Below are positions 39,191-50,776 of a DNA stretch of 64,000 nucleotides, piece after piece (position 1 is the first letter of the stretch; each line of letters starts with the position of its first letter). Under the pieces are notes generated by a model. That model was not told the DNA's origin and did no database searches. It saw only the letters and a list, made by a program, of their open reading frames with translations. The stretch covers positions 41,923-105,922 of the forward strand of contig NZ_JADFAJ010000009.1 of the NCBI RefSeq assembly GCF_015665295.1, in the 5' to 3' direction. Source of the DNA: Maricaulis sp. Its GTDB lineage: Bacteria > Pseudomonadota > Alphaproteobacteria > Caulobacterales > Maricaulaceae. Made by a program: the position numbers and the translations under genes.

Positions 39191-39520
39191 CTATTCCTTT
39201 TCCATTGTGCACTGCAGCGGGTGTTGGGCCCGCCGTGCGGCGTCCATGACCTGGGCTACCTTTGTTTCGGCAACCTCATACGTATACACGCCGCACATTC
39301 CGACACCGTTCTGATGTACATGCAGCATGATTCGCGCTGCATCCTCGGGCGACTTCCGGAAAATGCGGACGAGAATCTCGACCACGAATTCCATCGGCGT
39401 GTAGTCATCATTGAGTAGCAAAACACGGTAAAGCGAAGGTTTCTTGGTTGCCGGCCGGGTCTTCGTAGCGAGGCCAGTTTCCTCTTCTACGCCCGTATCT
39501 TCATGTTTTCGTTCGGTCAT
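39191..39520 (-). CDS. clpS: ClpAP adaptor ClpS
   Basis: A 109-residue N-recognin adaptor. The core motif [20 protein letters not shown] includes the conserved Asn-Asp-Asp and the Met/Val pocket that binds destabilising N-terminal residues. [21 protein letters not shown] contains the conserved His and helix cap. The N-terminal 25 residues are a charged extension. Its last codon lies next to the clpA start, so both proteins are co-expressed. Confidence 0.96.
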   Translation of the reverse strand: MTERKHEDTGVEEETGLATKTRPATKKPSLYRVLLLNDDYTPMEFVVEILVRIFRKSPEDAARIMLHVHQNGVGMCGVYTYEVAETKVAQVMDAARRAQHPLQCTMEKE

Positions 39521-39865
39521 ATTTTAAACGTGCTCGAATATTACTTCGCTACTCATCGGGACAGATAGGAATCCGCACCGGACTTGGAAAGAGACGGTCC
39601 GCAGCACCGCCAGGACACAAGAATAACACGCCCGGAAATTTCTTGCTTCCCGTTTCGCCGCGATCAGCCTAAAAAGGCGCTCCCTGATGACATCGGGGAT
39701 CCGCCGGAACCATCCCGCAATCACACGGGCCCGGTCGGGGAGGACACCAGCGTTTCGTCCAGCAGCCGGAAAACCGGCGCCGAAACGCACCGGACCGAAG
39801 GATGACTGCATCCAAGGTCCCAAGACGGCCAAAAGGCCACACCGCCTCTGCGAGGCGACGCCGAC
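39521..39865. other. gap between clpS and the phasin terminator, no gene seen
   Basis: Holds the clpS upstream region on the minus strand, a small hairpin GCCGG-AAAA-CCGGC (39765-39778), and one copy of a 19-bp repeat. The open frames crossing it on either strand show no family resemblance, no signal peptide and no good ribosome binding site. Confidence 0.6.
39726..39744. repeat. 19-bp repeat, copy 1
   Basis: CGGGCCCGGTCGGGGAGGA. It differs from the copy at 39892-39910 by one base. The bases beyond the left end (on the minus strand GTGTGATTG against GGTGATTTG) are also similar, so this looks like a degraded duplicate of the phasin terminator region. Confidence 0.7.
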
Positions 39866-39898
39866 AAAAAAAGGGCCCGGTGACAAATCACCGGGCCC
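39866..39898 (-). terminator. intrinsic terminator of the phasin gene
   Basis: Minus-strand stem GGGCCCGGTGA / TCACCGGGCCC, perfect over 11 bp, with a four-base loop and then seven T residues. Confidence 0.93.
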
Positions 39899-39910
39899 AG
39901 TCGGGGAGGA
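39892..39910. repeat. 19-bp repeat, copy 2 (overlaps the phasin terminator)
   Basis: CGGGCCCAGTCGGGGAGGA, one mismatch from the copy 166 bp to the left. It includes one arm of the phasin terminator stem. Confidence 0.7.
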
Positions 39911-39963
39911 AAATTCAAATTTCGTCAGCTCGCAGTGCCGGTCACAGTGCCGGCAAGCTGGGC

Positions 39964-40674
39964 TCAGCGCTGCGCCTGTGCGAGTTCCATGGCGGCCGCG
40001 ACGCGATCGTTCAGCGGCTTCACCGAATTCTTGAGCAGGTCGGAGAACAGCTCGGAAGTCTTGTTGACCTCGGCGAGGTAGTTTTCCATGGCCGACTTGG
40101 TGAACTCGGACTGGATCTCGAAGATCTCCTGGACCGATTTGGCCGACGCGAACTTCTTGGTCGCGGCAACACTGTCTTCCATGGCCGACTTGGCATAGGT
40201 CACGGCGTTGGTGTTGGCGGTCTCGAAACCCTTCCCGGCCAGCGTCGCGGAGGCGATCATGGCTTCGACGGTTTCTTTCTGGAAATTGCTGGCTTCGGTG
40301 ACGGATTTCATCGTCTTCTCGAAACCTTCCTTGAGCGCTTCATTGCTCGCGGCGGTCATGCTCTCAATGGTATCATTCATGGCAAAGCTCTTTGCGGTGC
40401 GGGCAGCGGGATTGGCTTTGGGGGCCGGCTTGGCTGCCTTGGGGGCTGGTTTGGACGGCGCAGACTTCACTCTCGCCGCAGACTTTTTCGGCGCGCCCTT
40501 CTTGGCTTTCGCCGGTTTGGCGGATGTCGCCTTTACCGGTTTGGCCGGGCTCGCCTTGGCAGTCGTCTTCACCGGCGCCACAGTCGGCGACACAATACGG
40601 GGTGCGCTCGGGGCGTTTGCTTTGACAGCAGCGGCTTGCGGTTCGGTGGAGGTTTTATCGACGTCGCTCATCAC
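39964..40674 (-). CDS. phasin with histone-H1-like N-terminal region
   Basis: 236 residues. Residues about 35-95 are a Lys/Ala/Pro-rich basic tract (AKPVKATSAKPAKAKKGAPK and similar) that resembles histone H1-like DNA-binding tails. Residues about 100-235 are a phasin domain: amphipathic helices such as NDTIESMTAASNEALKEGFE, AKSVQEIFEIQSEFTKSAME and YLAEVNKTSELFSDLLKNSV. Phasins coat polyhydroxyalkanoate granules. A DNA-binding tail on such a protein recalls PhaF and PhaM, which tie granules to the nucleoid. The strong terminator and promoter suggest a highly expressed single-gene unit. Confidence 0.88.
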   Translation of the reverse strand: MMSDVDKTSTEPQAAAVKANAPSAPRIVSPTVAPVKTTAKASPAKPVKATSAKPAKAKKGAPKKSAARVKSAPSKPAPKAAKPAPKANPAARTAKSFAMNDTIESMTAASNEALKEGFEKTMKSVTEASNFQKETVEAMIASATLAGKGFETANTNAVTYAKSAMEDSVAATKKFASAKSVQEIFEIQSEFTKSAMENYLAEVNKTSELFSDLLKNSVKPLNDRVAAAMELAQAQR

Positions 40675-40727
40675 GGGTCACTGTCTGGTTGCTACACTTG
40701 CTGCAAATGCTCTTCGCAGTCGCAATA

Positions 40728-40756
40728 TAAATACGCACCGCACCGGCTCGGGTCAA
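40728..40756 (-). promoter_or_regulatory. predicted phasin promoter
   Basis: On the minus strand TTGACC (40751-40756), 17 bases, TATTTA (40728-40733), followed by more A/T. This is close to the sigma-70 consensus, 53 bp before the phasin ATG. Confidence 0.65.
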
Positions 40757-40764
40757 GCAAAATA

Positions 40765-40779
40765 TGGTGCACTGCACAA
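40765..40779. promoter_or_regulatory. palindromic operator candidate between phasin and carboxypeptidase
   Basis: TGGTGCACTGCACAA is a near-perfect inverted repeat centred on one base, placed nine bases upstream of the phasin -35 hexamer. PhaR, the usual phasin regulator, binds TGCA-rich sequences in related bacteria, so PhaR is a reasonable candidate. Confidence 0.45.
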
Positions 40780-40845
40780 AAATTATCGCGTCACCGCGTG
40801 CACGCCTTAACCCGCTGGCAATGAGCACAGGGCAGGCTGGCTTCC

Positions 40846-42150
40846 ATGATCATGTCAGCCCGCCTCTTCGTCGTGACAGTCGCGCTTGCCATTACAGGCC
40901 TGTCAGCGCCTGCTCATGCGAACAATTCGCGCTACGCCGCCTTCGTCGTCGACGAAAATACCGGCGTCGTGCTCCATTCCCGGCGCTCGGATGCGGAGCG
41001 TTACCCGGCCTCGCTGACCAAAATGATGACGCTCTACATGCTGTTCGAGGCGCTCGAGGCCGGTGAAATCGGGCTCAATGACCCGATCCGCGTCTCGGCA
41101 AACGCATCGAATGCCAGCCCGTCCCGGCTCGGCCTGAGCGCGGGTGACACCATCTCAGCCGAGAATGCGATCCGCGCCCTCGTGGTCAAAAGCGCCAATG
41201 ATGTGGCTGTCGCCGTCGGCGAGCGCCTCGGTGGCGGAGAAAGCCGTTTCGGCGCTTTGATGACAACGCGCGCTGCCGAGCTCGGCCTGACCAATACGAC
41301 CTTCCGCAACGCTTCCGGCCTGCCCAATTCGCGCCAGACCACGACGGCGCGCGACATGGCCCGGCTGGCGATCGCGCTGCACCGTGATTTCCCGCAGTAT
41401 TTCGACTATTTCAACGAAGAGAGCTTCACCTGGAATGGTCGCACCTATCACAATCACAATTCGCTGGTCGGTCGGGTGCGCGGCGTGGATGGCCTCAAGA
41501 CCGGCTATATCCGCGCCTCAGGCTTCAATGTCGTCGTCTCAGCCGAGCGCGGCGACCATCGCCTGATCACGGTGATCATGGGCGGTCCGAGCGCTGCGGC
41601 CCGGGACGCGCATGCCGAGGAATTGATCGAGGCGGCCTTTGCGACCCTCGAGCAACGTCAGGACACCCGGCTTTTCGCCGCCCTCTCCTCACCCCGTATC
41701 AATCCGGTGCGCCAGCAGGACCTGATCGCGCGTGACGTGGCCGCGCTGCATCTGAGCGAACCGACCGAAATGGGCTCCGCCAATCCGCCGCCTGCCCTGC
41801 AGGTTGTACTGGCTGACGAGGACGAGATGCGTGTCGAACCGCTGGCGCCGGCCCGCCTTGACACGCCGTCGCGCTTGCCCCGGACCGAGCCCAGCCTGAT
41901 CCGAGGCGCGTGGTCGATCCAGGTCGGGGCCTACAATACCGCAGACGCCGCCCATGAGCGGCTTGCCGAAGTGGCGATTTTCTCCGGCGCACTCGACACG
42001 GCCCAACCGGCCGCCCGCGCTGTCACGGTCAGCGGTGACCGCCTGTGGCGCGCCCGCTTTGAATCCCTGACCGAGCACGAGGCCCGCCTCGCCTGCCGGG
42101 AGCTCAGCGCCCGCGACCATCCTTGCTTTGCTGTCGCTCCGGGCCGATAA
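40846..42150 (+). CDS. D-alanyl-D-alanine carboxypeptidase with SPOR domain
   Basis: A 434-residue periplasmic low-molecular-weight PBP (peptidase S11) that trims pentapeptides. The signal peptide is about residues 1-25 (SARLFVVTVALAITGLSAPAHA). Active-site motifs are SLTK (PASLTKMM), SAN (VVKSANDVAVA) and KTG (GLKTGYIRAS), all intact. After a variable linker, residues about 355-434 form a SPOR domain (AWSIQVGAYNTADAAHERL) that binds denuded glycan at division sites. The domain combination points to septal wall trimming. An ATG six bases downstream is an equally possible start. Confidence 0.94.
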   Translation: MIMSARLFVVTVALAITGLSAPAHANNSRYAAFVVDENTGVVLHSRRSDAERYPASLTKMMTLYMLFEALEAGEIGLNDPIRVSANASNASPSRLGLSAGDTISAENAIRALVVKSANDVAVAVGERLGGGESRFGALMTTRAAELGLTNTTFRNASGLPNSRQTTTARDMARLAIALHRDFPQYFDYFNEESFTWNGRTYHNHNSLVGRVRGVDGLKTGYIRASGFNVVVSAERGDHRLITVIMGGPSAAARDAHAEELIEAAFATLEQRQDTRLFAALSSPRINPVRQQDLIARDVAALHLSEPTEMGSANPPPALQVVLADEDEMRVEPLAPARLDTPSRLPRTEPSLIRGAWSIQVGAYNTADAAHERLAEVAIFSGALDTAQPAARAVTVSGDRLWRARFESLTEHEARLACRELSARDHPCFAVAPGR

Positions 42151-42309
42151 GTCCGGTCTTTGACGGTCTGGCCCGGCTGACTTCCGGCGCCCATGTGTGC
42201 GTCGCACTGGAATCCTCCGGTCGGTTGACACAACCTTTCCGCTCGAACACTTTCGCGCGCCTTGGCCGCTGCCCGGCGGTCCCTGCCACATGTCTGGAAC
42301 CAAGCACCG

Positions 42310-44925
<2,616 letters not shown>

Positions 44926-44930
44926 ACCCG

Positions 44931-47195
44931 ATGGCCGGCAAGACAGAGTTTGATGCCGGCCTTACCCGCGAGGCGGTCGTCGAGGCCGTCCGCGCCGGCG
45001 GTGGTGAATACGGCAAACGCGAGCTGGCACGCGAACTGGCCCTGAAGGGCAGCGACGCCAAGCGCGCCCTCAAGGACGCCCTGCTCGCCCTGACCGAAGA
45101 CGGCACGATTACCCGCTCCAACGGCAAGACCTATGCCCTGCCGGGCGCCCTGCCCGCGGTCACCGTGGTGCAGCTGATCGGTCGCGACAATGATGGCGAG
45201 CTTCTCGCCGAACCGGTGCGCCCGGATCGTTCAGCGCCGCTGATCAGGCTTGCGCCCGGTGAAGGCGCGGGTGGCAAGGGCACGCCGGCCATCGGCATTG
45301 GCGACAAGGCCCTCGTCCGTCTCGCCTTGCAGGAAGACGGCAGCTATGAAGCCCGACTGATCAAGAAGCTCGGCCAGAGCGCCCACAAGCTGCTCTGCGT
45401 ACTGCACAAGCCGCAATCCGGCCCCTTCCGCCTGCAGCCCGTCGACCGCCGCACACGCCATGAACTCGTGCCCGCCAAGGGCGAGGCCGAGAAAGCCCGC
45501 GATGGCGATCTCGTCCTGTGCCAGATCGCCAAGGAGCGGCGTCACGGGCTGAAGACGGCCGAGATCATCGAAGTCGTGGGCGATGCCAACTCACCAGGCG
45601 CCGGCAGTCTGATCGCGCTCTATTCGCACGGCGTGCCGCAGGGTTTTGCCGAAGCGGAACAGCGCGAGGCCGACGAGGCGCCGCTGGCCACTCAGGCCCG
45701 GCGCGAAGACCTCCGGCCCCTGCCCCTCATCACCATCGACCCGGATGATGCCAAGGACCATGACGATGCGATCTGGGCGGAGGCTGACACGGATCCGAAA
45801 AACCCCGACGGCTGGCAGGTCATCGTCGCCATTGCCGATGTCGCCGCCTATGTAACGCCCGGCGGCGCACTCGACCGCGGTGCCTTCAAGCGCGGCAATT
45901 CGGTCTATCTGCCCGACCGTGTCGTGCCGATGCTGCCCGAACGCCTGTCCAATGACCTGTGCTCGCTGCGCGAGAAGGAAGACCGGCCCTGCCTGGCAGT
46001 GCGCATGGTCTTCGACAAGGCGGGCAATAAACGCTCGCACCGTTTCCTGCGCGGCTGGATGCGGTCGGCGGCCAAACTCTCCTACACCCAGGCCCAGGCG
46101 GCCATTGACGGGCAGGATGGCGGTCCCGCCAATGCGCTGCTGGAAAGCGTGCTGAAACCGCTCTGGGGCGCCTATTTCGCCTGCCGCGAGGCGCGCGATC
46201 GCCGCGAGCCGCTGGACATCGATGCCCCGGAACGGCGAGTCCGCGTCGGCGCCGACGGCAAGGTGCTCGCCATCGAAACCCGCCAGCGCTTCGACGCGCA
46301 CAAACTGGTCGAGGAGTTCATGATCCAGGCCAATGTCTGCGCCGCGGAAAGCCTGGAGGAAAAACACGTCCCGCTGATCTACCGGGTTCACGAACCGCCT
46401 TCGCGCGAAAAGATCGACGCGCTCGCGGATTTCCTCCCAACGGTCGGGCTGAAATGGACGCGCGGCGACAAGGTCGCGACCGGGCGTTTCAACCAGCTGT
46501 TGAAACAGGCCAAGACTTCCGAGCACTACGAAACAATCAATGAGGTGGTCCTGCGCAGCCAGTCGCAGGCGGTTTATGACACGCAGAACCAGGGCCATTT
46601 CGGCCTCAACCTGCAACGTTACGCCCATTTCACCTCACCGATCCGGCGCTATGCCGACCTCACCGTCCATCGTGCCCTGATCCGCGCCCTCAAGCTGGGC
46701 AATGACGGGCAGTCCGATGAGGAACGCAGCCGCCTCTCCACAATTGCGGAGGACATCACCCATTCCGAGCGCCGCGCCATGGCGGCCGAGCGTGATGCGG
46801 TGGATCGCTTCGTCGCGGCTTACCTGGCCGACAAGGTCGGGGCCGAATTCGACGGCCGGATCACCGGCGTGACGCGTTTTGGCTGTTTCGTGCGCCTGAC
46901 CGAGACCGGCGCTGACGGGCTGGTCCCGATCTCGCGGCTCGGCGAGGAGCGCTTCGAACATGATGAGCGCGCGCATGCCCTGGTCGGCCAGCAGACCGGC
47001 TCGCGCTTCCGCCTTGGTATGCCGGTGCGGGTCCGAATCGACGAGGCCACTCCGGTCACCGGCGGTCTCCTGCTGGACATGTTGACCGAGCCGGAAAAGG
47101 GCGATCGTCCCAATCGCCGCAATCGCGGCCGCACCGGCGGCCCGCCCAATGGCAAGCGATCCGGCCGGCCCTGGAAGAAGGGGCGCCGCCGGTGA
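44931..47195 (+). CDS. rnr: ribonuclease R
   Basis: A 754-residue processive 3'-5' exoribonuclease able to degrade structured RNA. Domains in order: a helix-turn-helix-like N terminus (GEYGKRELARELALKGSDAK), cold-shock domains (about residues 65-230), and the RNB catalytic domain with the metal-binding motif ITIDPDDAKDHDDAIWAE. Also in RNB: SVYLPDRVVPMLPERLSNDL and YAHFTSPIRRYADLTVHRAL. An S1 domain follows (FDGRITGVTRFGCFVRLTET), then a basic tail. ATG 44931 lies just after topA and is the natural start; the upstream frame is inside topA. Confidence 0.96.
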   Translation: MAGKTEFDAGLTREAVVEAVRAGGGEYGKRELARELALKGSDAKRALKDALLALTEDGTITRSNGKTYALPGALPAVTVVQLIGRDNDGELLAEPVRPDRSAPLIRLAPGEGAGGKGTPAIGIGDKALVRLALQEDGSYEARLIKKLGQSAHKLLCVLHKPQSGPFRLQPVDRRTRHELVPAKGEAEKARDGDLVLCQIAKERRHGLKTAEIIEVVGDANSPGAGSLIALYSHGVPQGFAEAEQREADEAPLATQARREDLRPLPLITIDPDDAKDHDDAIWAEADTDPKNPDGWQVIVAIADVAAYVTPGGALDRGAFKRGNSVYLPDRVVPMLPERLSNDLCSLREKEDRPCLAVRMVFDKAGNKRSHRFLRGWMRSAAKLSYTQAQAAIDGQDGGPANALLESVLKPLWGAYFACREARDRREPLDIDAPERRVRVGADGKVLAIETRQRFDAHKLVEEFMIQANVCAAESLEEKHVPLIYRVHEPPSREKIDALADFLPTVGLKWTRGDKVATGRFNQLLKQAKTSEHYETINEVVLRSQSQAVYDTQNQGHFGLNLQRYAHFTSPIRRYADLTVHRALIRALKLGNDGQSDEERSRLSTIAEDITHSERRAMAAERDAVDRFVAAYLADKVGAEFDGRITGVTRFGCFVRLTETGADGLVPISRLGEERFEHDERAHALVGQQTGSRFRLGMPVRVRIDEATPVTGGLLLDMLTEPEKGDRPNRRNRGRTGGPPNGKRSGRPWKKGRRR

Positions 47196-47872
47196 GTGAC
47201 GAGCGGCATCGAAGAGACCTCAAGCCGATACGCCCCCGCCTGGCGGCCTCGCTGATCCTGACCCGCCGTGACGGCGAGCGGGTCGATGTCCTGATGGGCC
47301 GCCGCTCCGCCAAGCATGTCTTCATGCCCAACAAATACGTCTTCCCGGGCGGCCGTGTAGACCGGGCGGACAGCACGGCGCCGCTTGCCCGCGACCTCGA
47401 TGACCGGGTGCTCGACCTGATGTCCCGCGCGCTCGCTCCGCGCCGGGCCCGCGCGGCCGCAGCAGCGGCCATCCGCGAAACCGCCGAGGAAACCGGTCTT
47501 TTGATCGCCCGTGAGGCCTCCTTCGCGAACCGCCACGCCAATTGGACGCCCTTCCGGCGGGCCGGCGCAGCACCGGACCTCGCCTCGCTCAAGCTCATCA
47601 CCCGCGCCATCACGCCTCCCGGCCGCACACGCCGCTTCGATACCTGGTTCTTCACCACCGACGCCTCCGCCCTGCTCGACGACCGCGCGCCCAAGCCGAG
47701 CAGCGAGCTGGAGGATGTTCAATGGGTGCCCCTGGCCGAGTCCCGCGCCCTCGACCTGCCCATGGTCACCCATTTTGTGCTGGATGAATTGAAGCGCGTC
47801 CTGCCACCTGGTCCGGAGCATCCGCGCTGCATGCGGGCGGTGCGCGGCAGAATGGTTGTCGAACCACTGTAG
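47192..47872 (+). CDS. NUDIX hydrolase
   Basis: 226 residues with the NUDIX fold. The catalytic helix REUxEExGU is present as AIRETAEETGLLI. The preceding loop Gly (FPGGRVDRAD) is separated from it by about 30 extra residues, and the usual Glu of GX5E is not obvious. This long-loop form recalls NUDT7/NUDT19-like enzymes that cleave CoA derivatives; the substrate is not proven. The GTG start overlaps the rnr stop (GTGA), so it is translated with rnr. Confidence 0.88.
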   Translation: MSDERHRRDLKPIRPRLAASLILTRRDGERVDVLMGRRSAKHVFMPNKYVFPGGRVDRADSTAPLARDLDDRVLDLMSRALAPRRARAAAAAAIRETAEETGLLIAREASFANRHANWTPFRRAGAAPDLASLKLITRAITPPGRTRRFDTWFFTTDASALLDDRAPKPSSELEDVQWVPLAESRALDLPMVTHFVLDELKRVLPPGPEHPRCMRAVRGRMVVEPL

Positions 47873-47914
47873 GCAGGCAAGACGAGCCGCGCCGGCGGCG
47901 CTATAGCTCGCTAC

Positions 47915-49093
47915 ATGACCAATCCGCTGACCGATCCCCGTCTTGCCAACAACCGCTCGCTGATCGCGGCGATCTGTTGTGCGGCTGTTTGCGGGACCGT
48001 GTTCGGCCTCTCCATGCCGCTGATCTCGCTGCGCCTGGAAGGCATGACGTCGTCAGGCCTGATCATTGGCCTCAACGGCGCGGCGGCCGCGCTGTCAACG
48101 CTGGTGATGGCGCCGATCGTACCGCGCCTTCTCTCGCTCGTGCCGGGCCGGGTGCTGATCGTCGTCAGCCTGGTTCTCGCAGCCAGCCTGCACGCACTCT
48201 TCCCGATCTTCGAGACTGTTCCCGCCTGGTTCGTGCTGCGCTTTGTCATGGGTTGTTTCATGACCGTAACCTTCGTGATCTCGGAAACCTGGATCAACCA
48301 GATCGCAACGCCGCTGCGCCGGGCTACGATCCTTGGGGTTTATGGCACGGTCCTGTCAGGCGGTTTCGGCGTCGGCGCCTTCCTGTTCGGGCAATTGGGA
48401 ACCGCCGGCAATGCCGGTTTCTATGCCGGAGCCCTGATCTTTCTTGCCGGGGCGCTGCCGATCATCCTGTTGCAGGGACCGGCCGCACAGGCGCCGGGCA
48501 AGGACGAAGCCTCGCCCAAGGCGATTCTGGGCGCCGCCCGGCTGGCACCGGCCGCAATTGGCGCCGCCCTGGCGTTCGGTGCACTGGAAACCGTCCTGTT
48601 CTCGCTGGCCCCGGTCTACGGCGACCGGCTGGCGTTGAGTGATGGCGGCATCGCCATGGTCGCGATGGCCGCGGCGGCAGGCGCCCTTGTCTTCCAGATA
48701 CCGCTCGGCTGGCTGGCCGACCGGACCGATCGACGCGAGGCGCTGAAATGGATCGCCACCACGGCCGCCCTGACCCCGCTCGCGATCTGGGCGGTGGGCG
48801 ACTATCTGCCCGGCATGATGGTGCTCTTTTTCATCCAGGCCGGTGTTGCCAGCGGGCTCTACACGGTTGGCCTCGCCCTGGTCGGCGAACGCTTCAGCGG
48901 CGGCGCAATCGCGGCCGCCAATGCCGCCTTCATCTTCGGCTATGGCACCGGCTCCCTGTTCGGACCGCCAGCATCCGGCGTGGCCATGGACGGGCTGGGG
49001 CCGCACGGGCTGATGATCGTCATGGCGGTGATCGCCGCCATCTATGCAGCGCTGGTCTGGGCGCGTGCATCACAAACGGATGCAGACAGTTGA
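47915..49093 (+). CDS. MFS transporter (YcaD-like)
   Basis: 392 residues with 12 predicted membrane helices in two six-helix halves. Motif A-like loops are visible (WLADRTDRREALKW in the second half). WFVLRFVMGCFMTVTFVISETWIN and VYGTVLSGGFGVGAFLFG resemble the YcaD/YfkF type of MFS carriers. The substrate is unknown. The gene ends in the -35 box of rpmG. Confidence 0.9.
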   Translation: MTNPLTDPRLANNRSLIAAICCAAVCGTVFGLSMPLISLRLEGMTSSGLIIGLNGAAAALSTLVMAPIVPRLLSLVPGRVLIVVSLVLAASLHALFPIFETVPAWFVLRFVMGCFMTVTFVISETWINQIATPLRRATILGVYGTVLSGGFGVGAFLFGQLGTAGNAGFYAGALIFLAGALPIILLQGPAAQAPGKDEASPKAILGAARLAPAAIGAALAFGALETVLFSLAPVYGDRLALSDGGIAMVAMAAAAGALVFQIPLGWLADRTDRREALKWIATTAALTPLAIWAVGDYLPGMMVLFFIQAGVASGLYTVGLALVGERFSGGAIAAANAAFIFGYGTGSLFGPPASGVAMDGLGPHGLMIVMAVIAAIYAALVWARASQTDADS

Positions 49094-49117
49094 CAGCGGC
49101 GCTGCCGTGCGTATGTT
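49090..49117 (+). promoter_or_regulatory. predicted rpmG promoter
   Basis: TTGACA (49090-49095, perfect consensus, containing the stop codon of the MFS gene), 16 bases, TATGTT (49112-49117). It lies about 65 bp before rpmG, as expected for a highly expressed ribosomal protein gene. Confidence 0.65.
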
Positions 49118-49183
49118 CGCGCGCTCTCGCGTCGGCATGGGGCCGAATGCGCGCACACTCAAAGCACCAGGACATTTAGAGCC

Positions 49184-49351
49184 ATGGCGAAGCCGACAAC
49201 CATCAAGATCCGCCTGAACTCCACGGCTGGTACGGGTTACTTCTACGTGACGAAGAAGAATGCGCGCACCATGACCGAGAAGCTCGTGCTGAAAAAGTAC
49301 GACCCGGTCGCTCGCAAGCACGTCGATTTCAAGGAAGCGAAAATCAAGTAA
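49184..49351 (+). CDS. rpmG: 50S ribosomal protein L33
   Basis: A 55-residue large-subunit protein that contacts the E-site region. The frame begins [18 protein letters not shown] and ends [31 protein letters not shown] is the L33 signature. It has no cysteines, so it is the zinc-free form. It is a single-gene unit with its own promoter. A small GACGGG-TTT-CCCGTC hairpin directly follows the stop (49352-49366). Confidence 0.96.
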   Translation: MAKPTTIKIRLNSTAGTGYFYVTKKNARTMTEKLVLKKYDPVARKHVDFKEAKIK

Positions 49352-49399
49352 GACGGGTTTCCCGTCCGAACGGTTTTCCCGCTCGACCAACAAGTTTTG

Positions 49400-50764
49400 T
49401 CAGGCCGCGGCGTTGTCCGCGGCCTGAACTTGATTCCGGCCCGCATTCTTGGCCGCGTACAGCGCATCGTCCGCGCGGCGAACAAGGCTGTCGAGGGCTT
49501 CGCCGCGGCGAGCCTGGGCGACACCGATACTGACCGTCACCGGCACGCTTGAGCCGTCGTTGAGCCGGAAACCGCTCTCGGCGACCGCTGAGCGCAGGCG
49601 TTCCGCTGCGATCCGGGCCTCGGCCAGGCCGGCCCCCGGCATCACCACGACAAATTCCTCACCGCCATATCGGGCCGCCAGATCAAGCGCCCGCAAGCCC
49701 TGCAGGAGCCGGGCAGCAAAGTCGCGCAGCACGGTATCGCCAGCCTCATGCCCATGGCTGTCATTGATCCGCTTGAAGTGGTCGATATCAGCCAGCAGCA
49801 GAGAGACGGGGGCGCCGCCATTGCTGGCGCTGTCCATCGCCTGGCGCAGGCGCGACGAGATGTAGCGACGGTTGTGCAGGCCGGTCAGCGGGTCCGTCAC
49901 GGCCAGCTCCATGCCCTCATCGAGGTGCGAGCGCAGCCGGTCAGCATAACGTTTGCGACGCAGCTGGGTCCGCGCGCGGGCGGCCAGTTCGCCGGCATCC
50001 ACCGGTCTGTGAATGATGTCATTGACGCCCAGGTCGAGTGCGCGAACCGCGTGCTGGATGTCGTCAGGCCGGACAACCGCGAGGATCGGCAATTGCCGGG
50101 TCGCGGCATCGGAACGGACGCGGGCGCACAGGCGCAGGCCGTCATAATCAGGCGCGGTCAGGTCTACGATCAGCAGATCCGCGCTGTCCCGCGCCGCAGC
50201 AATCGCGGCGGCAGGTTCATGGATATGGCGGACATCGGCCTGGGCCGGCATGGCTGCCGCATACCGGGTCGTCGCGCGCGGATCTGTGCTAACGATGACG
50301 ACCCGCGCGGATGCATCAACATCATCGTGCACATCGCCGCCCAAGCCTGACATGGCCGAGTTCGATTCGCGGTAACGCAGCTCGTCCAGCACCGCCTTGA
50401 GCCGCAGCAGACTGCGCACACGGGCGAACATGGTGACATCGTCAATCGGCTTGGTGAGGAAATCATCGGCGCCGGCCTCGAGTCCGCGAATCCGGTCTTC
50501 GCGCTGTTCCAGAGCGGTGACCATGACCACCGGAATATGACGCGTGGACGGATCGTCCTTGATCCGGGAGCAGGTTTCATAACCGTCCATCAACGGCATC
50601 ATCACATCGAGAAGAATGAGATCAGGCTGTTCGGCCCTGGCGGCCGCGATCGCCTCTTCGCCATTGGTCGCGGTACACACGTCAAAGTACTCGGCCTGGA
50701 GACGCGCTTCCAGCAGCCGCACATTGGCGGCCAGATCATCTACCACGAGAATACGCGCACTCAT
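49400..50764 (-). CDS. pleD: response regulator / diguanylate cyclase PleD
   Basis: A 454-residue protein with two receiver domains and a GGDEF domain. It makes c-di-GMP when phosphorylated and drives the swarmer-to-stalked transition in Caulobacter. The first REC has the acidic pocket D9-D10 and phospho-acceptor D53 (LILLDVMMPLMDGY), with Lys in FLTKPID. The second REC (about 150-275) is degenerate, as in PleD. The GGDEF domain has the active site RYGGEEFVVVMPG, and the inhibitory I-site RxxD (RALD) five residues before it, so product inhibition should be intact. It lies 12 bp after divK. Confidence 0.96.
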   Translation of the reverse strand: MSARILVVDDLAANVRLLEARLQAEYFDVCTATNGEEAIAAARAEQPDLILLDVMMPLMDGYETCSRIKDDPSTRHIPVVMVTALEQREDRIRGLEAGADDFLTKPIDDVTMFARVRSLLRLKAVLDELRYRESNSAMSGLGGDVHDDVDASARVVIVSTDPRATTRYAAAMPAQADVRHIHEPAAAIAAARDSADLLIVDLTAPDYDGLRLCARVRSDAATRQLPILAVVRPDDIQHAVRALDLGVNDIIHRPVDAGELAARARTQLRRKRYADRLRSHLDEGMELAVTDPLTGLHNRRYISSRLRQAMDSASNGGAPVSLLLADIDHFKRINDSHGHEAGDTVLRDFAARLLQGLRALDLAARYGGEEFVVVMPGAGLAEARIAAERLRSAVAESGFRLNDGSSVPVTVSIGVAQARRGEALDSLVRRADDALYAAKNAGRNQVQAADNAAA

Positions 50765-50776
50765 CGACGACCACCC

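Noticed and set aside
39524..39886. 120-codon minus-strand frame between clpS and the phasin gene
   Set aside because: No ribosome binding site, atypical Cys/Arg/Phe content, and it overlaps the phasin terminator.
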